From contig NC_079975.1 of NCBI RefSeq assembly GCF_029852145.1, positions 14,815,275-14,879,274 on the forward strand: 64,000 bases of DNA, given 5' to 3'. The number at the start of each line of letters is the position of its first letter. The first letter of the stretch is position 1. Both the position numbers and the translations under genes were made by a program. The notes under the pieces were generated by a model. That model searched no databases. It saw nothing but the letters and a program-made list of their open reading frames with translations, and was not told where the DNA came from. Positions 20,485-32,775 of the stretch are shown here, piece by piece. The stretch comes from Microplitis mediator. Lineage: Eukaryota > Arthropoda > Insecta > Hymenoptera > Braconidae.

Positions 20485-21970
20485 CAATATAACGCGCCGT
20501 TCTCCAACGATAGCGTCCGCAATTCTACACCGATCTTAATGAAACTGAGTAAACTTATTCTATGGACGATTACCTTGGATGAGTTCGAAGATGAGCTGAT
20601 TCGGCCAATAAGTTTAGAAGTTATGGTCAATTGAAATTTTGTAAAATTTTCAAAAAAAATTTGTTTGCCGCTTTAACTGGATGTAACTTCTAAACGGAAA
20701 GAGATAGCTTATTTTCGTTTGTTCTATGTAAAAGCTCGTTCGGTTGCCTACAATTTTGACTATACAGCTCATTGATTGGACCATTTTTTATAATAGATAA
20801 ATGGTTTTGAACATTTACAAAATATTATAAAAGCTAATTTTATGCAGGTTTTCACTTTGATTATAGCCACAATTTCGAACCGATCACCTTAAAACTTAGT
20901 ATACGTATTTTGTGCGTGACTACCATGTTCGAGTTTGAAAATGAGCTCAATCGGTCGATTTGTTTAGAAGTTATAGCATTTCAAAATTTTCAAAATGTCA
21001 AAAATTCATATTTTTACTTATTCTTCCTTCAATATCTTTTGAATGTGATAACTTATCGACTTTATATTAAATTCATCTGAAAGCTCTTCAAATAAGCTTT
21101 AATTTTCATGCCTATACATATGCCTGGATTACTGAAATTACTTATTTTACCATTCATTTAATGAAATTTTGCTATTGCATTAGTTCTCCTACTTCTTAGT
21201 AAATTCATGGAGCTACTTAAATTCATATTATCGCAGTGTGACACTTATAAAATCCAAACATCTCAATTCAATGGGTATATACAATTTTGTTTTACCGACA
21301 GTGTATAAATGATATGATATATCAATAACAAGATTAACATTAGTTATGATGATAATATTTTCCATATCTACTCGTCGTTTGATATTGTAATAGGCTTTTT
21401 ATTTCAAATATTAGTACTAATTTCAAGCATGACACTGTGATATATCACAATCAAATTTTAATCTTAGAATATTTTATTAGTAGATTTTATTGAAAGCAAA
21501 TTATCGCCTTTGTCCTTATGCTAGAATTTTCGAGCATTAAAACCATAATCTATCATAATTTTTCGAATAGGGTCCGGAATACCATTGGTCCGATAGTTTG
21601 AATATATGCATAGGTATCTTTAAATAACGTCAAATCAAAACATATAGTGCATTATCATCAAAAATTCTTCTGAAGCTCATTTAGTTAGCTTCAATTTTTG
21701 GCATTATACTTATAATTTTTTGATTTTTTTGTTTTATCATCTCGAGAATTTTCAAGAAAATGTCAAAAAAAATTTTATTTCATTATCAACTTTTATTTGA
21801 ACAGTGAAAAAAATTAATTAATGAAAAATCTACTTCCATTTCGGCTGCCGAATGGCCTTTTTTCGATTTGATTCATTTTTTTGTAAAAAGAATCTTTTCT
21901 TAGTTGTAAAAAATTTTAAACGTGTACTTGGCGCGATTTTATACAGAGAATCTGTTTTTGGTAGGATTTA
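19909..21970. mobile_element. TIR element, ~2.06 kb, no transposase
   Basis: Terminal inverted repeats of about 105 bp lie at 19909-20013 and 21868-21970 (AAATCCTACCAAAAACAG..., then GCGCCAAGTACACGTTTAAA). A second, shorter palindrome is nested at 20024-20312. The interior includes a (TA)n tract at 20438-20491 and imperfect direct repeats around 'gaagatgagctgattcgg' (20590) and 'gaaaatgagctcaatcgg' (20938). No open frame resembles a transposase. Confidence 0.7.
20024..20312. repeat. Nested palindrome (~90-bp arms)
   Basis: The left arm CCAAGTACCTAATATAATTC...CAATGTACTTGG at 20024-20113 is matched in reverse at 20220-20312. It lies just inside the left arm of the larger element and repeats its CCAAGTAC theme. 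Confidence 0.75.
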
Positions 21971-23170
21971 CATTACCGCAGTTATATATCGTAATGATCA
22001 ATAATTGTGATTTTTCTCAAAAATTTAATTTTCTTGTCAATGAAAATTAAAAAATGAAAATAATTATATTGTCATGCATAGATATGTATGTATAGATTAT
22101 ATATGATTATATTTTGTGCGATATATTTTTATATTACTTCGTATAGTGCGATATGATTATTCAAATCATACAGGAACTTTTGATATAATTATTATATTAT
22201 GTTTCACTTTATATAATCATGTTTGATTATAAATAGTTATTTATAATCATTTTTTTTCACTTCAAGTGTTATATCGGGTTATATATAATTAGATGTGATT
22301 ACATTTAACTAGACATGATTAGATATAATTATATAGAACTATAAATGATTATATCCAATTATATTTAGTTATATATCATTATTTCCTCTCGGAAATACGG
22401 GCTGTTATTCGATGCAGGGACGAATTAGATATTCCTATCACAATTTAGGTCTTTTTTTAACCACTCTGAACTTTGAGTCCAATCGGGTACAGCGGAGAAT
22501 AGAAGCTGAAGATTCTGAAGATTAACTTGAAATCATAAAATTAAAACTTGAAAATTTTTCAATATATTAATGTAAAGTTTTTAAATACATAATCTCTTGA
22601 GAAAGAGTTGTGTACCGATTTTGGCACTTGTTAAAATTAACAAAAGCTCATGTCATATAATAACTTATATGTGTACCCCGAAATCTCTTAGTTTTAACAA
22701 ATAAATTTGATTTATTTGTTAAATGTCACACAACAAGATGAGTATCATACATACTTATGGAATAATTCAAAAACTTAATGAAACTATTTTGAGTTAGTTG
22801 CGAATTGAAAAATTTATCACAGTATGCTGTCACCCATGCAATTACCCATGCAAAAACAAAACATATCCGGATATATCCGGGCGAAATTAAGATTGTGCAT
22901 TTGTTACCTTTCTGTTGAATTGTATGAAGGGTATTTACATACAGGCATAAAGCTACCATAAATCATAAATTTATGATGTCGCAATTTTAATAATTGCAAT
23001 AATAAAAAAAATAAAAATTGATTTTTAAATTCAAAGAGCTCTAAGCTAATTTTTTAGCTTGAACATGTTAAATAATTATTTAACAGTTTAATTTAACTTT
23101 AATTTTTTATAAGAATGGTATTTATTCTACCGCATGCAATATAAGAAGCTAATTAAATTTTTGTCAACGT
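21971..23170. other. Gene-free AT-rich region
   Basis: It contains loose repeats of 'atataattatat' type (22060-22380) and otherwise nothing recognisable. No supported coding frame. Confidence 0.6.
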
Positions 23171-23227
23171 AAGTAACAAGAAGTTTGAAGTTATCAGGAA
23201 CGTGGACAAAGGGTAAAAACAAATGTT

Positions 23228-23275
23228 ACGTTTTCAAATGTTGCAACGTTTCGTTGTTATTTACAACTTCTTCAG
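23228..23275 (-). ncRNA. Hammerhead-like core (left arm)
   Basis: On the minus strand, CTGAAGA (23275-23269) and GAAA (23252-23249) flank the stem GTTGT/ACAAC with loop AAATA. A third helix ACGUU/AACGU can close after GAAA and is followed by UA at the place of the cleavage triplet. I could not find a convincing stem I, so activity is doubtful. Confidence 0.35.
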
Positions 23276-23860
23276 GCAAGCTGTGTACAGAGAAAAACAA
23301 TAATTTAAAACATGTAAAACAAATGAGAGAATACAATTTGAAAAGATAAATTCTTACATTTGAGGTTAACATTTATGTAATAACAATAATCTTCTGAAAC
23401 ACTTCATGGTTAATTAAAGTAATAAATGAAGGAAAAACTACTTAATATAATACAGTATTACTAACAAATTTAAGAGCAAGTATAACATTTATCAGTCAAG
23501 TAACTAATTGATAAACAAAAAACATGTTACTCGAATCAGTTGTCAAGTGAAACTAATAAAACCACTGTGGTAACAGTAATTCATACGATACATTCTGTTA
23601 TACCGACTGCAAATCAAGAAGTTTACAAATAATCCTAGTTTCTTAGTCAACATTAAAAATATATTCAAATTAAAAAATTCTTTGTACAAACAGCTATTTA
23701 AATAATTAATAACTTAAATCTCACTATCTAAATAAACATTTAACCGACTCAATAATGTCACAGTAAGAAGAACTCAAACTCTGAGTGTCAGACCTGTAAT
23801 TTACGCAATCAAACACTTTAATAAAAACCATTTCACTGATTTTCTCTGTACACAGCTTGC

Positions 23861-23908
23861 CTGAAGAAGTTGTAAATAACAACGAAACGTTGCAACATTT
23901 GAAAACGT
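23861..23908 (+). ncRNA. Hammerhead-like core (right arm)
   Basis: The same motif as in the left arm, on the plus strand: CTGAAGA at 23861-23867, stem GTTGT/ACAAC, GAAA at 23884-23887, then ACGTT pairing with AACGT. Stem I is not evident. Confidence 0.35.
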
Positions 23909-23998
23909 AACATTTGTTTTTACCCTTTGTCCATGTTCCTGATAACTTTAAACTTCTTATTTATATCATGGATGAAAGTAATTTAAATAAGTAACAAG

Positions 23999-25959
23999 CT
24001 TTATGCGACCAAATGCAAATTATTGAATTGGATTCATTTTTTTTTTACTCTTAACAGAATAAAATATAAACAGAATTCTCTATGATGAGATTCTACATTT
24101 ATTACTTGTTTGTTTAGCTTATCAAGCATTCATTACATTTGGAATTTTAAAGAAAATTCATATTATATAGGAGCGTGAGAGAAAATCTCATTGCGAAAGT
24201 GCTGAAGGGTTAATGTAGAAATTTTACATACAATCATAGGATTTATGATATTTGAATTTTGTAATCTAACACAACAAGCCATACTCTGCTCTATCAAATA
24301 TTAATTAAAATTAAGCATGCATATTAAATCAAAAATTTTCCCCAATTCAATTAAATAAAAAAAAATTCAGATAACATATCTGAGTGTCTTAAAGAGAATA
24401 ATTGAAATGTCTTTTGGTATTAAATCTTGAAGACAGTTTACCTCATCATTTTTTCAAGTGATTATGTTGCCAATTTCTTATTATTAAAACGATGATTTTT
24501 AAGACAATTAAATATTTATAATTATTTAATAATTATTTTGTTTTATTTCCATTTGATACACACAATCTATGCTATATTAACTTTAACCTCTCTTTATTGA
24601 GATGATTCTGAGTGTGCAGTATTATGTGACTAGCGACCTCTTTCACTAAAATATACAAACATTTAGCGGCACATTTAAAAATCGCTTTGAATCTTTTATA
24701 TTCCATTTCAATATTTTTGTTCGATTGTTATTTATTCATTTATTAATTTATTTTTTTGTTTTTATTTATTCATTAATTGCTTTATTTTTCTCTGTATATT
24801 ATTAAAAGATTCGATTTTCGTACAGATTCAATTTTCGAATAAATCTCAATAGTAGCTTTCGATATTTATTATCATTAAATACCAAGCAATTGTTTAAAAT
24901 TTGTTGGTAAGCATTGTTACTAATTAATAACAATACTTCCTAACAAATACTAAGTATTGGTTACAAGAATCTCTGTTATAAAATAAATAAATATCGATTA
25001 ATTGGTTTTACTTTTTTTAATTCAATTTTAAAAATAATCATGAGCCTAAAATTATTTATTCCAACAACAATTTTTAGCAGTCATATTTTCAAATTCATAG
25101 ACCTTTTAAGGACTCACAAATGTATTGAAAGCTATATTTTTGAATTTTGCGCTCTCCAAAATTTATAGACATTCATATTTTTAAGGTCGAAGTGCTGAAT
25201 ATCGTGTCGAAAAGTATATTTTTCAGCGTTCGAGCTAAAATATCGAGGTTTCCGGGATGACCTGCAGGATCAATCCTTTCTCAGAATTTTGGTACTAAAG
25301 TGATTTAGACATCCTTTATGTTCTGAATTATTACAAAATGATTCAATCCATAACTAAAATTAATAAATAAATAGAATAATAAATGAAGAAAATATTTTTA
25401 TTGCATAAAAATAGATTTGAATGCAATGAGATTTCTGTTCAGTATTTTGAATTATATGCTTGATGAAAGAATAATATTCAATTTCTGGCATTAAAAGAGA
25501 GCATCAGCCAATTAGATGTCTCAAAAATTGGACCTTGAGAAGTCAATCAGATTATGAGAAATCTCAAAAATAAAAATATAAAGTAACTTTCGATATTTTC
25601 TAAATTATTGAACTAATCAATGCAAAACTCCGTAGAGTGCGTCAGATCTATTAAAATTAATTAATTTAGAAAAAATAAAAAATAAGGTTTTTGCGATTTT
25701 CGGGAACAAAAGCTGAAAATTAGCATAAAACCACTTTAAGCTGAAAATATTAATGTTCAGCCAAATATTTTCAAGCTCGAAATGATTCAAAATGTCGTTG
25801 AAAAGAAAATCAATCAAAAAAAAAAAAAAAATAGCGGTAATAATTTTAAATGTTGATAAACTCTATATTTCTTTGTTGAAAAATTTTTTATTTTTTTTTA
25901 TTCATACAAAGAACACATTATTATGAATGTATCTTACTTAAAAAATAAATTAAACAATG
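23999..25959. other. Gene-free AT-rich region
   Basis: Only short low-complexity frames and A/T homopolymers are present. No family member, RNA gene or clear repeat boundary was recognised. Confidence 0.6.
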
Positions 25960-26745
25960 AACGTATCACAGGGCTAAGCTGCTACTCTGGTCGTCCTTAC
26001 TAAGGGCGCCACTGGAAGTAATAACGGCCTCCCAGAGCCGGATCTTGGATCGTCAGGGTCGGTGTAATTTTGTTTAATTGTAAGAGAAGGAAGAGGAAGG
26101 ATAATTCATAAATAAATGTATATAACTTTAATTTTTCACTGTTATCTCTTTTATTTATTTAAACCTTTTATCCTTTTATCTTATAACCTTGTACCTTATA
26201 AACCTTATAACTTTTAATAAACCTTATTTTATTTATAACTCTCGTTCTCTCCTTCACCTGCTTTTCAAATACAATCAGTAATTTTCCAAGGAAATACCGG
26301 CTACCTGCCTGGTATTTTATATACAATTTGGAAATGATTATCGCTTGGTTCCACAATCGTTAACCCAAGTCGCAATTAAATAATTACCTGATGAATCTAT
26401 TGGCGTTTGTTGGTGGCGTCTATTCAGTTGTACACTTTCACTTCGATACGTCTTTCCAGTCCGGTCGTTCTCGTGACAAGTGCCGCTTTCCGTTCCGGCT
26501 TCCGTTTATAAAATCTTACACCCCGTATGACTTCGAGTGTCTTCGGTTATCAGTCACTCCTACTTAACGCTAATTGGGGACTGACAGACAAGCCTCCAAT
26601 TTTCACTCCCCGGTCGACTAGTCGCAACCTACGCGGATAACCCTGGGTGGTATTGAAACTATATCGACGATGTGAACAACAGATTTTATTTTGAATTTAA
26701 TTGAACGCGGTAAATTCAATTTACCCCGTTACAAACGAAATATTT
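25960..26745. other. GC-richer island, possible solo LTR (26063-26733)
   Basis: This island is less AT-rich than its surroundings. The stretch 26063-26733 begins TGTAAT and ends TTTACCCCGTTACA, the same first and last bases as the LTRs at 5272 and 14545. Its interior does not match them by eye, and no target duplication flanks it. It could be a solo LTR of a related family. Confidence 0.3.
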
Positions 26746-27288
26746 CAATACTAAAAAAAAAAAAGGTGAGTTAGATTTGTGTTAAGGATCTTTTTTTTCA
26801 AAATAAACGGTAAAAATAGAAAACGGAGCTATTATGGCTTAATTTATTAACGCGACTTTCTGACCGCAAGACGGGAAAAATTAGTATCAATAGTATTGTT
26901 GATAGATTCCATGAATATCACCTTTTTAAATAATAAAAATACTATTTAAAACTGTAAGCTTACATAATTTATCAAAATTACTATTTGAAGCTGTGACTTT
27001 TCCAATTGTATATTTGTAAGCCGCGTTACTTTGCAAAACTGTAATAGTTCCTGTTTTCTTTTCATTGCGTATTAAATTATGAAGATGCTTATTAAAAATT
27101 AGGGTGAATCTTATAAAAAATATAAAAAATAAATTTAAGTAAAATATAAAAATGTAAAAGTAAAAGTAATATTTAGTCTTTGCCGCTCACGCTATGAGCG
27201 CAGTGCCGCTTTGACGTTACTCGGCCGATAGCTATCACTTAAGCATGAGTGAGATACTTAAACAAGCACGAGTGACAAACAGTAATGT
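26746..27288. other. Spacer without recognised features
   Basis: An AT-rich stretch. A short GC-richer segment at 27180-27260 has no assignable function. Confidence 0.5.
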
Positions 27289-27640
27289 TTAGAAAGGATT
27301 ATAAAGGAAATCATTATGAAGAATTCCGTTAATCGATTTATAATACCGACGCATGAGTTGCATATTTATTGATCGTAGATGTATTGGCGCCAATGAAGGA
27401 GACACGAAAGGCATTGGGTCCACTGTGGGCATTACAGAAGCCTTACTGGGTGGGAAAGAAATGATTGGTTGCATAAAAGGCATCATTGTGTATGCTGACA
27501 TATTCCTTAAAGATAACATTTGCCCAGCATTGACTTCAGACACTGTTTGAAATTCTGATTTGGCTGTGGTAGTTTCTAGAGGTGATTGAAGTTCATTTGT
27601 CATGTTCTGAGGGCCTGTCACTCCTGCAGATTTAACTCTC
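27289..27640 (-). CDS. Possible terminal exon, unknown protein
   Basis: On the minus strand an open stretch of about 115 codons begins after an acceptor-like 'ttttcaag' at about 27641 and ends at the stop at 27289. The sequence looks like protein and not like repeat: moderate complexity, rich in Met, Pro and Ser (for example MMPFMQPIISFPPSKASVMP), ending RRYYKSINGILHNDFLYNPF. Upstream lies a MITE inserted in the tail of an R2-like element, so any earlier exon would be far away. No family recognised. It may be an exon fragment carried by a repeat. Confidence 0.3.
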
Positions 27641-27665
27641 TTGAAAATTATTATTATTATTATTA

Positions 27666-27897
27666 CACTGTGAAAAATTCCCAATAAATTTTACTATGGG
27701 TGCACAGTAACACCGGACTATAAGAAAACTGGTACAAAATTTACAAGTGTCCCATAGTAAACGTATCCGCAGACTACACGACTGTGGCCTATGCGCATAC
27801 GTTTACTATAGAACACTCGTAAATTTTGTACCAGTTTTCTTATAGTCCGGTGTTACTATGCACCCATAGTAAAATTTATTGGGAATTTTGCACAGTG
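27666..27897. mobile_element. Tc1/mariner-like MITE, near-perfect hairpin
   Basis: Termini are CACTGTG(C)AAAATTCCC and its reverse complement, with arms of roughly 100 bp and the dinucleotide TA on both sides (27664-27665 and 27898-27899). It lies inside the (TTA)n tail of the R2-like element and so inserted later. A transcript would fold into a pre-miRNA-like hairpin. Confidence 0.8.
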
Positions 27898-27942
27898 TAT
27901 TATTATTATTATTATTATTATTTTTTTTTTTTGTTAAATGCT
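27898..27942 (-). repeat. (TTA)n/(T)n tail of the R2-like element
   Basis: On the minus strand the element ends in an A-run followed by TAA repeats. The TAA repeats continue on the far side of the MITE at 27648-27665. Confidence 0.7.
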
Positions 27943-28031
27943 CAGGGGGTTATCCCCGGTAGTCCGACTCTACCGAGGGCCTCAGCTGAGCGCCAAATCG
28001 TTACTGCTGCGATGCATCATCAACAAGATGA

Positions 28032-29350
28032 TCAGCATGCGCAGCAGGCCAAGTTTCGTTGCCTAAGGAGACGAAGGGACCCGAGAATAACAGCCTTTTG
28101 CATCCGCGATGCCAGAAACTCAACTTGCGCAGAACAAGTTGGTATTCTAGCTAATGCAGACACAAACGACTGTTTCATCCCTCCTAGGACGCCAGCAATG
28201 AGAACGTCAAGTTTGACACGGTAACCTGGGTGAAGTTTGCCAATTTCAAACAGGAGATCGTGATATATCTCGTGTTTGTGCTCTTCTTTAACCGTTATGT
28301 TATACTCAGCAGGTGCTGAGAACTCGATGACATAAATGTCACGAGCGGTTTTATCGAAGAGCACAATATCAGGTTTGTTGTGATCTATTTTCCGAGTTGT
28401 TGCGAATGGCACGTCCCAATAAATACGGCAACGGTCATTCTCAACAACTTGCGGAATATCTCCTGGCGGATAAGGCAGCACTGGTGTTTTATCGATACCG
28501 TGCGTATGTCTTAGATGGTAATAAAGTACTCGCAGAGCAGCATTATGACGCTGGATGTATGCACTTCTTGCCAGCACAGGACATGCTGACAAGAGGTGCA
28601 TAAGCGTCTCAGGATGTTGCTTACATACCCTACACGATGTGTCGGGTAGCTGCATCTGGAGTACTTTTGCACGGTATTCGAGGGTATTAATTACACCATC
28701 TTGGCAGGCAAAAATATATCCTTCGGTCTCGGACATCAGGCCAGCTGACTTAAGGAAGGAAAATGTCAGCTGGGTGGACAAGCCATGATCACGCACGTGT
28801 TTAAAGAACACGCTGTGCATGGACTTGTCCATGTGTGTACTGAGCAGTTTTTGCTGCTCAGCATTCCTGACGACACTCTTAAATTCCTCCTTAAGGAGTT
28901 CAATAAGAGGGTTTACTCTTCCGAGACCGAGGGATTTTGCCGCGTACCTTGCTGCCTTATATAAGAACGTTCCCTTCTGCAGATTCTCATGACTATGAAC
29001 AATCTGCATAAGGAAGTCGTTCTCATCTGCAGTGAAATTGACAACTTCGTATGTTAGACCCAAAACCAAACGATCGTGTAGACACTCCAAGCTCTGTAGA
29101 CCTCTCCCTCCGATGTGCCGGGGAAGGTATAATCTGGTGACTGAGGACTTAGGGTGCATGCTCCGATTGATTTTCATGACTTTGCGTGTCTTGATATCGA
29201 GATCTCTAAGCTCTTTTCGGGTCCATTTAAGGACACCGAAAAGGGTAGAGTAGTACTGGGACAGCAAGCATGTTTGTTGCAGAGACTTTGTTTTTCCCGG
29301 AAAGTTCTGATGACCAGATTTTCCGGAGTCTCCGCCCATACTCGCTGCAG
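28032..29350 (-). pseudogene. R2-like non-LTR retrotransposon, 3' part only
   Basis: The 435-codon frame is the C-terminal part of an R2/R4-type reverse transcriptase. It has the RT thumb region, the pattern LYLPRHIGGRGLQSLE, a CCHC knuckle (CRVCKQHPETLMHLLSAC) and the restriction-enzyme-like endonuclease (KPDIVLFDKTARDIYVIEFS). The N-terminal region and the RT catalytic motif are missing. Upstream of about 29240 the homologous reading continues in another frame (a region with LSGKNKVSATN), so a one-base frameshift is present. At about 29350 the element stops abruptly against a tRNA-like repeat. A 5'-truncated insertion that then decayed. Confidence 0.85.
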
Positions 29351-29460
29351 TTGGTCTGGGTTCGATTCCCAGTTCGGGCTATCTACATTTTTCTCAATTT
29401 ATCTATAAATTGTCTTATTGAGAGGTTTGCATGTTTAGGCTTCCACTATATTTAAATGGT
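29351..29460 (+). repeat. tRNA-like repeat, copy 1 (3' half only)
   Basis: About 110 bp beginning with the T-arm of a tRNA-like sequence (TTGGTCTGGGTTCGATTCCC) match 29571-29680 nearly base for base, including the non-tRNA tail. The 5' tRNA half is missing at the junction with the R2-like element. Confidence 0.8.
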
Positions 29461-29527
29461 GTATTACCGTAAGAAGGACGGTGTGGCTCAATAAGTTATA
29501 GATCAAATTGAACGGAATATAGTATAG

Positions 29528-29600
29528 GGCCGGATAGCTCAACTGGTAGAGCACTCGGTGCGTTACCGAATTGGTCTGGGTTCGATTCCCAGTTCGGGCT
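29528..29600 (+). tRNA. tRNA-like sequence (apparent anticodon CGT), probably a pseudo-tRNA or SINE head
   Basis: A 73-nt cloverleaf can be drawn: acceptor GGCCGGA/TTCGGGC (one mismatch), D-stem GCTC/GAGC, anticodon stem CTCGG/CCGAA (one mismatch), loop TGCGTTA, variable TTGGT, T-arm CTGGG-TTCGATT-CCCAG. A- and B-box-like sequences are intact. Against a working tRNA: position 33 is G and not U, there are two stem mismatches, and its 3' half with tail is repeated 220 bp upstream. A tRNA-derived repeat is more likely. Confidence 0.5.
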
Positions 29601-29680
29601 ATCTATATTTTTCTCAATTTATCTATAAATTGTCTTATTGAGAGGTTTGCATGTTTAGGTTTCCACTATATTTAAATGGT

Positions 29681-31258
<1,578 letters not shown>

Positions 31259-31328
<70 letters not shown>
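31259..31328. repeat. (TA)n microsatellite
   Basis: An alternating TA tract of about 70 bp between two different fold-back families. Confidence 0.9.
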
Positions 31329-31331
<3 letters not shown>

Positions 31332-31341
31332 TATATATTAG

Positions 31342-32337
31342 GGTGCGACATTTCGGAGCAACATTTTGTTTTGTTTTAAGTGCATGTGGAAAAAATTATA
31401 GTTCAACACAAAAAAAAAATTTTCGCGCAAGAAAAAAAATTCTATTTCGATTACAGACCTAACTCATTGGAAAATTTGATTTTCACATTTAAATAACACG
31501 GGAAAAAATGTTTTTTTTTAACTTTGAGTATTTTTAACTCTTTAACGAATCTAAAAATCAAATAGACTAATACATATTTCGTAGGAAATTGAACGCTCTA
31601 CAAAAAAGGTCTCTTATGATTTTCTGATAAATCAATCTATTCAGAAGTTATAAGAGCTCGAAGTAAAGTTGGAGATCTTTTTACTTTTCCGGAGAAACTA
31701 TCAGACTTACCACAAAAAGTTGAATAGTTTTTTTTGTTGACAATTTTATTCTCGACAAATTATTGTCAGTTAAGTTTTTTGAAATCCAGCATCGTTTTCT
31801 AGTTATTTCCATTTTAATTTCAAGCTTTTAAAAAAGTGGCTTTCATCGATTTCAAGAGCTAGACATTAAAATGGAAATAACTAGAAAACAATGCGGAATT
31901 TGGAAAAACTTTACTGATAATAATTTGTAAAGAATAAAATTTTCACCAAAAAAAATTTTTAACATTTCGTGGTAAGTCTAATAGTTTTGCCGGAAAAGTA
32001 AAAAGATCACTAATTTTACTTCGAGCTTTAATAACTTTTGAACAGATGGATTTATCAAAAAATGATAAGAGATCTTTTTTGTAGAGCGTTCGATTTCCTG
32101 CAAAAATTTGTATTAGTTTATTCGATCTATTAATTTGTTAAGGAGTTAATAATACTCAAAGTTAAAAAAAAAAAATTTCCGTGTTATTTTAATGGGAAAA
32201 TCGAATTTTTTAATGAGCTAGGTTTGTAATCGTCATAGAATTTTTTTTCTTGCCCGAAAATTGTTTTTTTTGTGTTGAACTATGGTTTTTTCCATATGCA
32301 CTTAAAAAAAAATGTTACTCCGAAATGACGCACCCTA
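31342..32337. mobile_element. Fold-back element, termini TTAGGGTGCG, arms ~490 bp
   Basis: It begins TTAGGGTGCGACATTTCGGA and ends in the diverged reverse complement (TCCGAAATGACGCACCCTAA). The palindrome centre is near 31840. No coding frame. This is a different family from its neighbour at 30292-31258, but with the same architecture and TA-rich target. Confidence 0.85.
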
Positions 32338-32775
32338 ATAATATCTGTATAAATAATTATTGAAGTGCGCTTAAAAAAACCATTAGTTTTTTATTCAAAA
32401 TTACCATCAAATATTGTTGAGGGTGACAAAAAAAACTGTTTTTTGAGCCGTTAGTATTAAATTAAAAATCGCATCACAGCAATATTCTAGTTCTCATTAA
32501 AATGAAATTAGACAATGTTTTTTTTTAACTATTCAATTAAAAAACTAGGAAGTTTATAGCATCGAAGATTCAATTTCGTATGAAAACTATGTATTAGCGA
32601 CTTCATCAAAACTATGTAATCTCTTCTACTGCATTCAAATTTTCAATGACACTTTGACATATTCTTTTTCTGTCTTGCCAAACAATATTTTCGTTGTCAT
32701 TATTTTAAGTAATAGTGGTTTTTTTAACCACTTAATAACACACACATATATATATATACATAATATAAAACTCAC

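Larger units (their letters stand above)
23171..23998. mobile_element. Inverted-repeat element with hammerhead-like cores in both arms
   Basis: Arms of ~123 bp lie at 23177-23300 and 23838-23959 in opposite orientation. The 10-mer AAGTAACAAG occurs at 23171-23180 and again at 23989-23998 and may be a target duplication. Each arm contains the motif CTGAAGA, a small hairpin, then GAAACG, which looks like a hammerhead ribozyme core. Such motifs are known from the terminal repeats of Penelope-like elements. No reverse transcriptase is present here, so this would be a non-autonomous or solo-end derivative. Confidence 0.6.

Noticed and set aside
26063..26733. Solo LTR called as certain
   Set aside because: Only the first six and last ~10 bases resemble the gypsy LTR, and no target duplication is visible.
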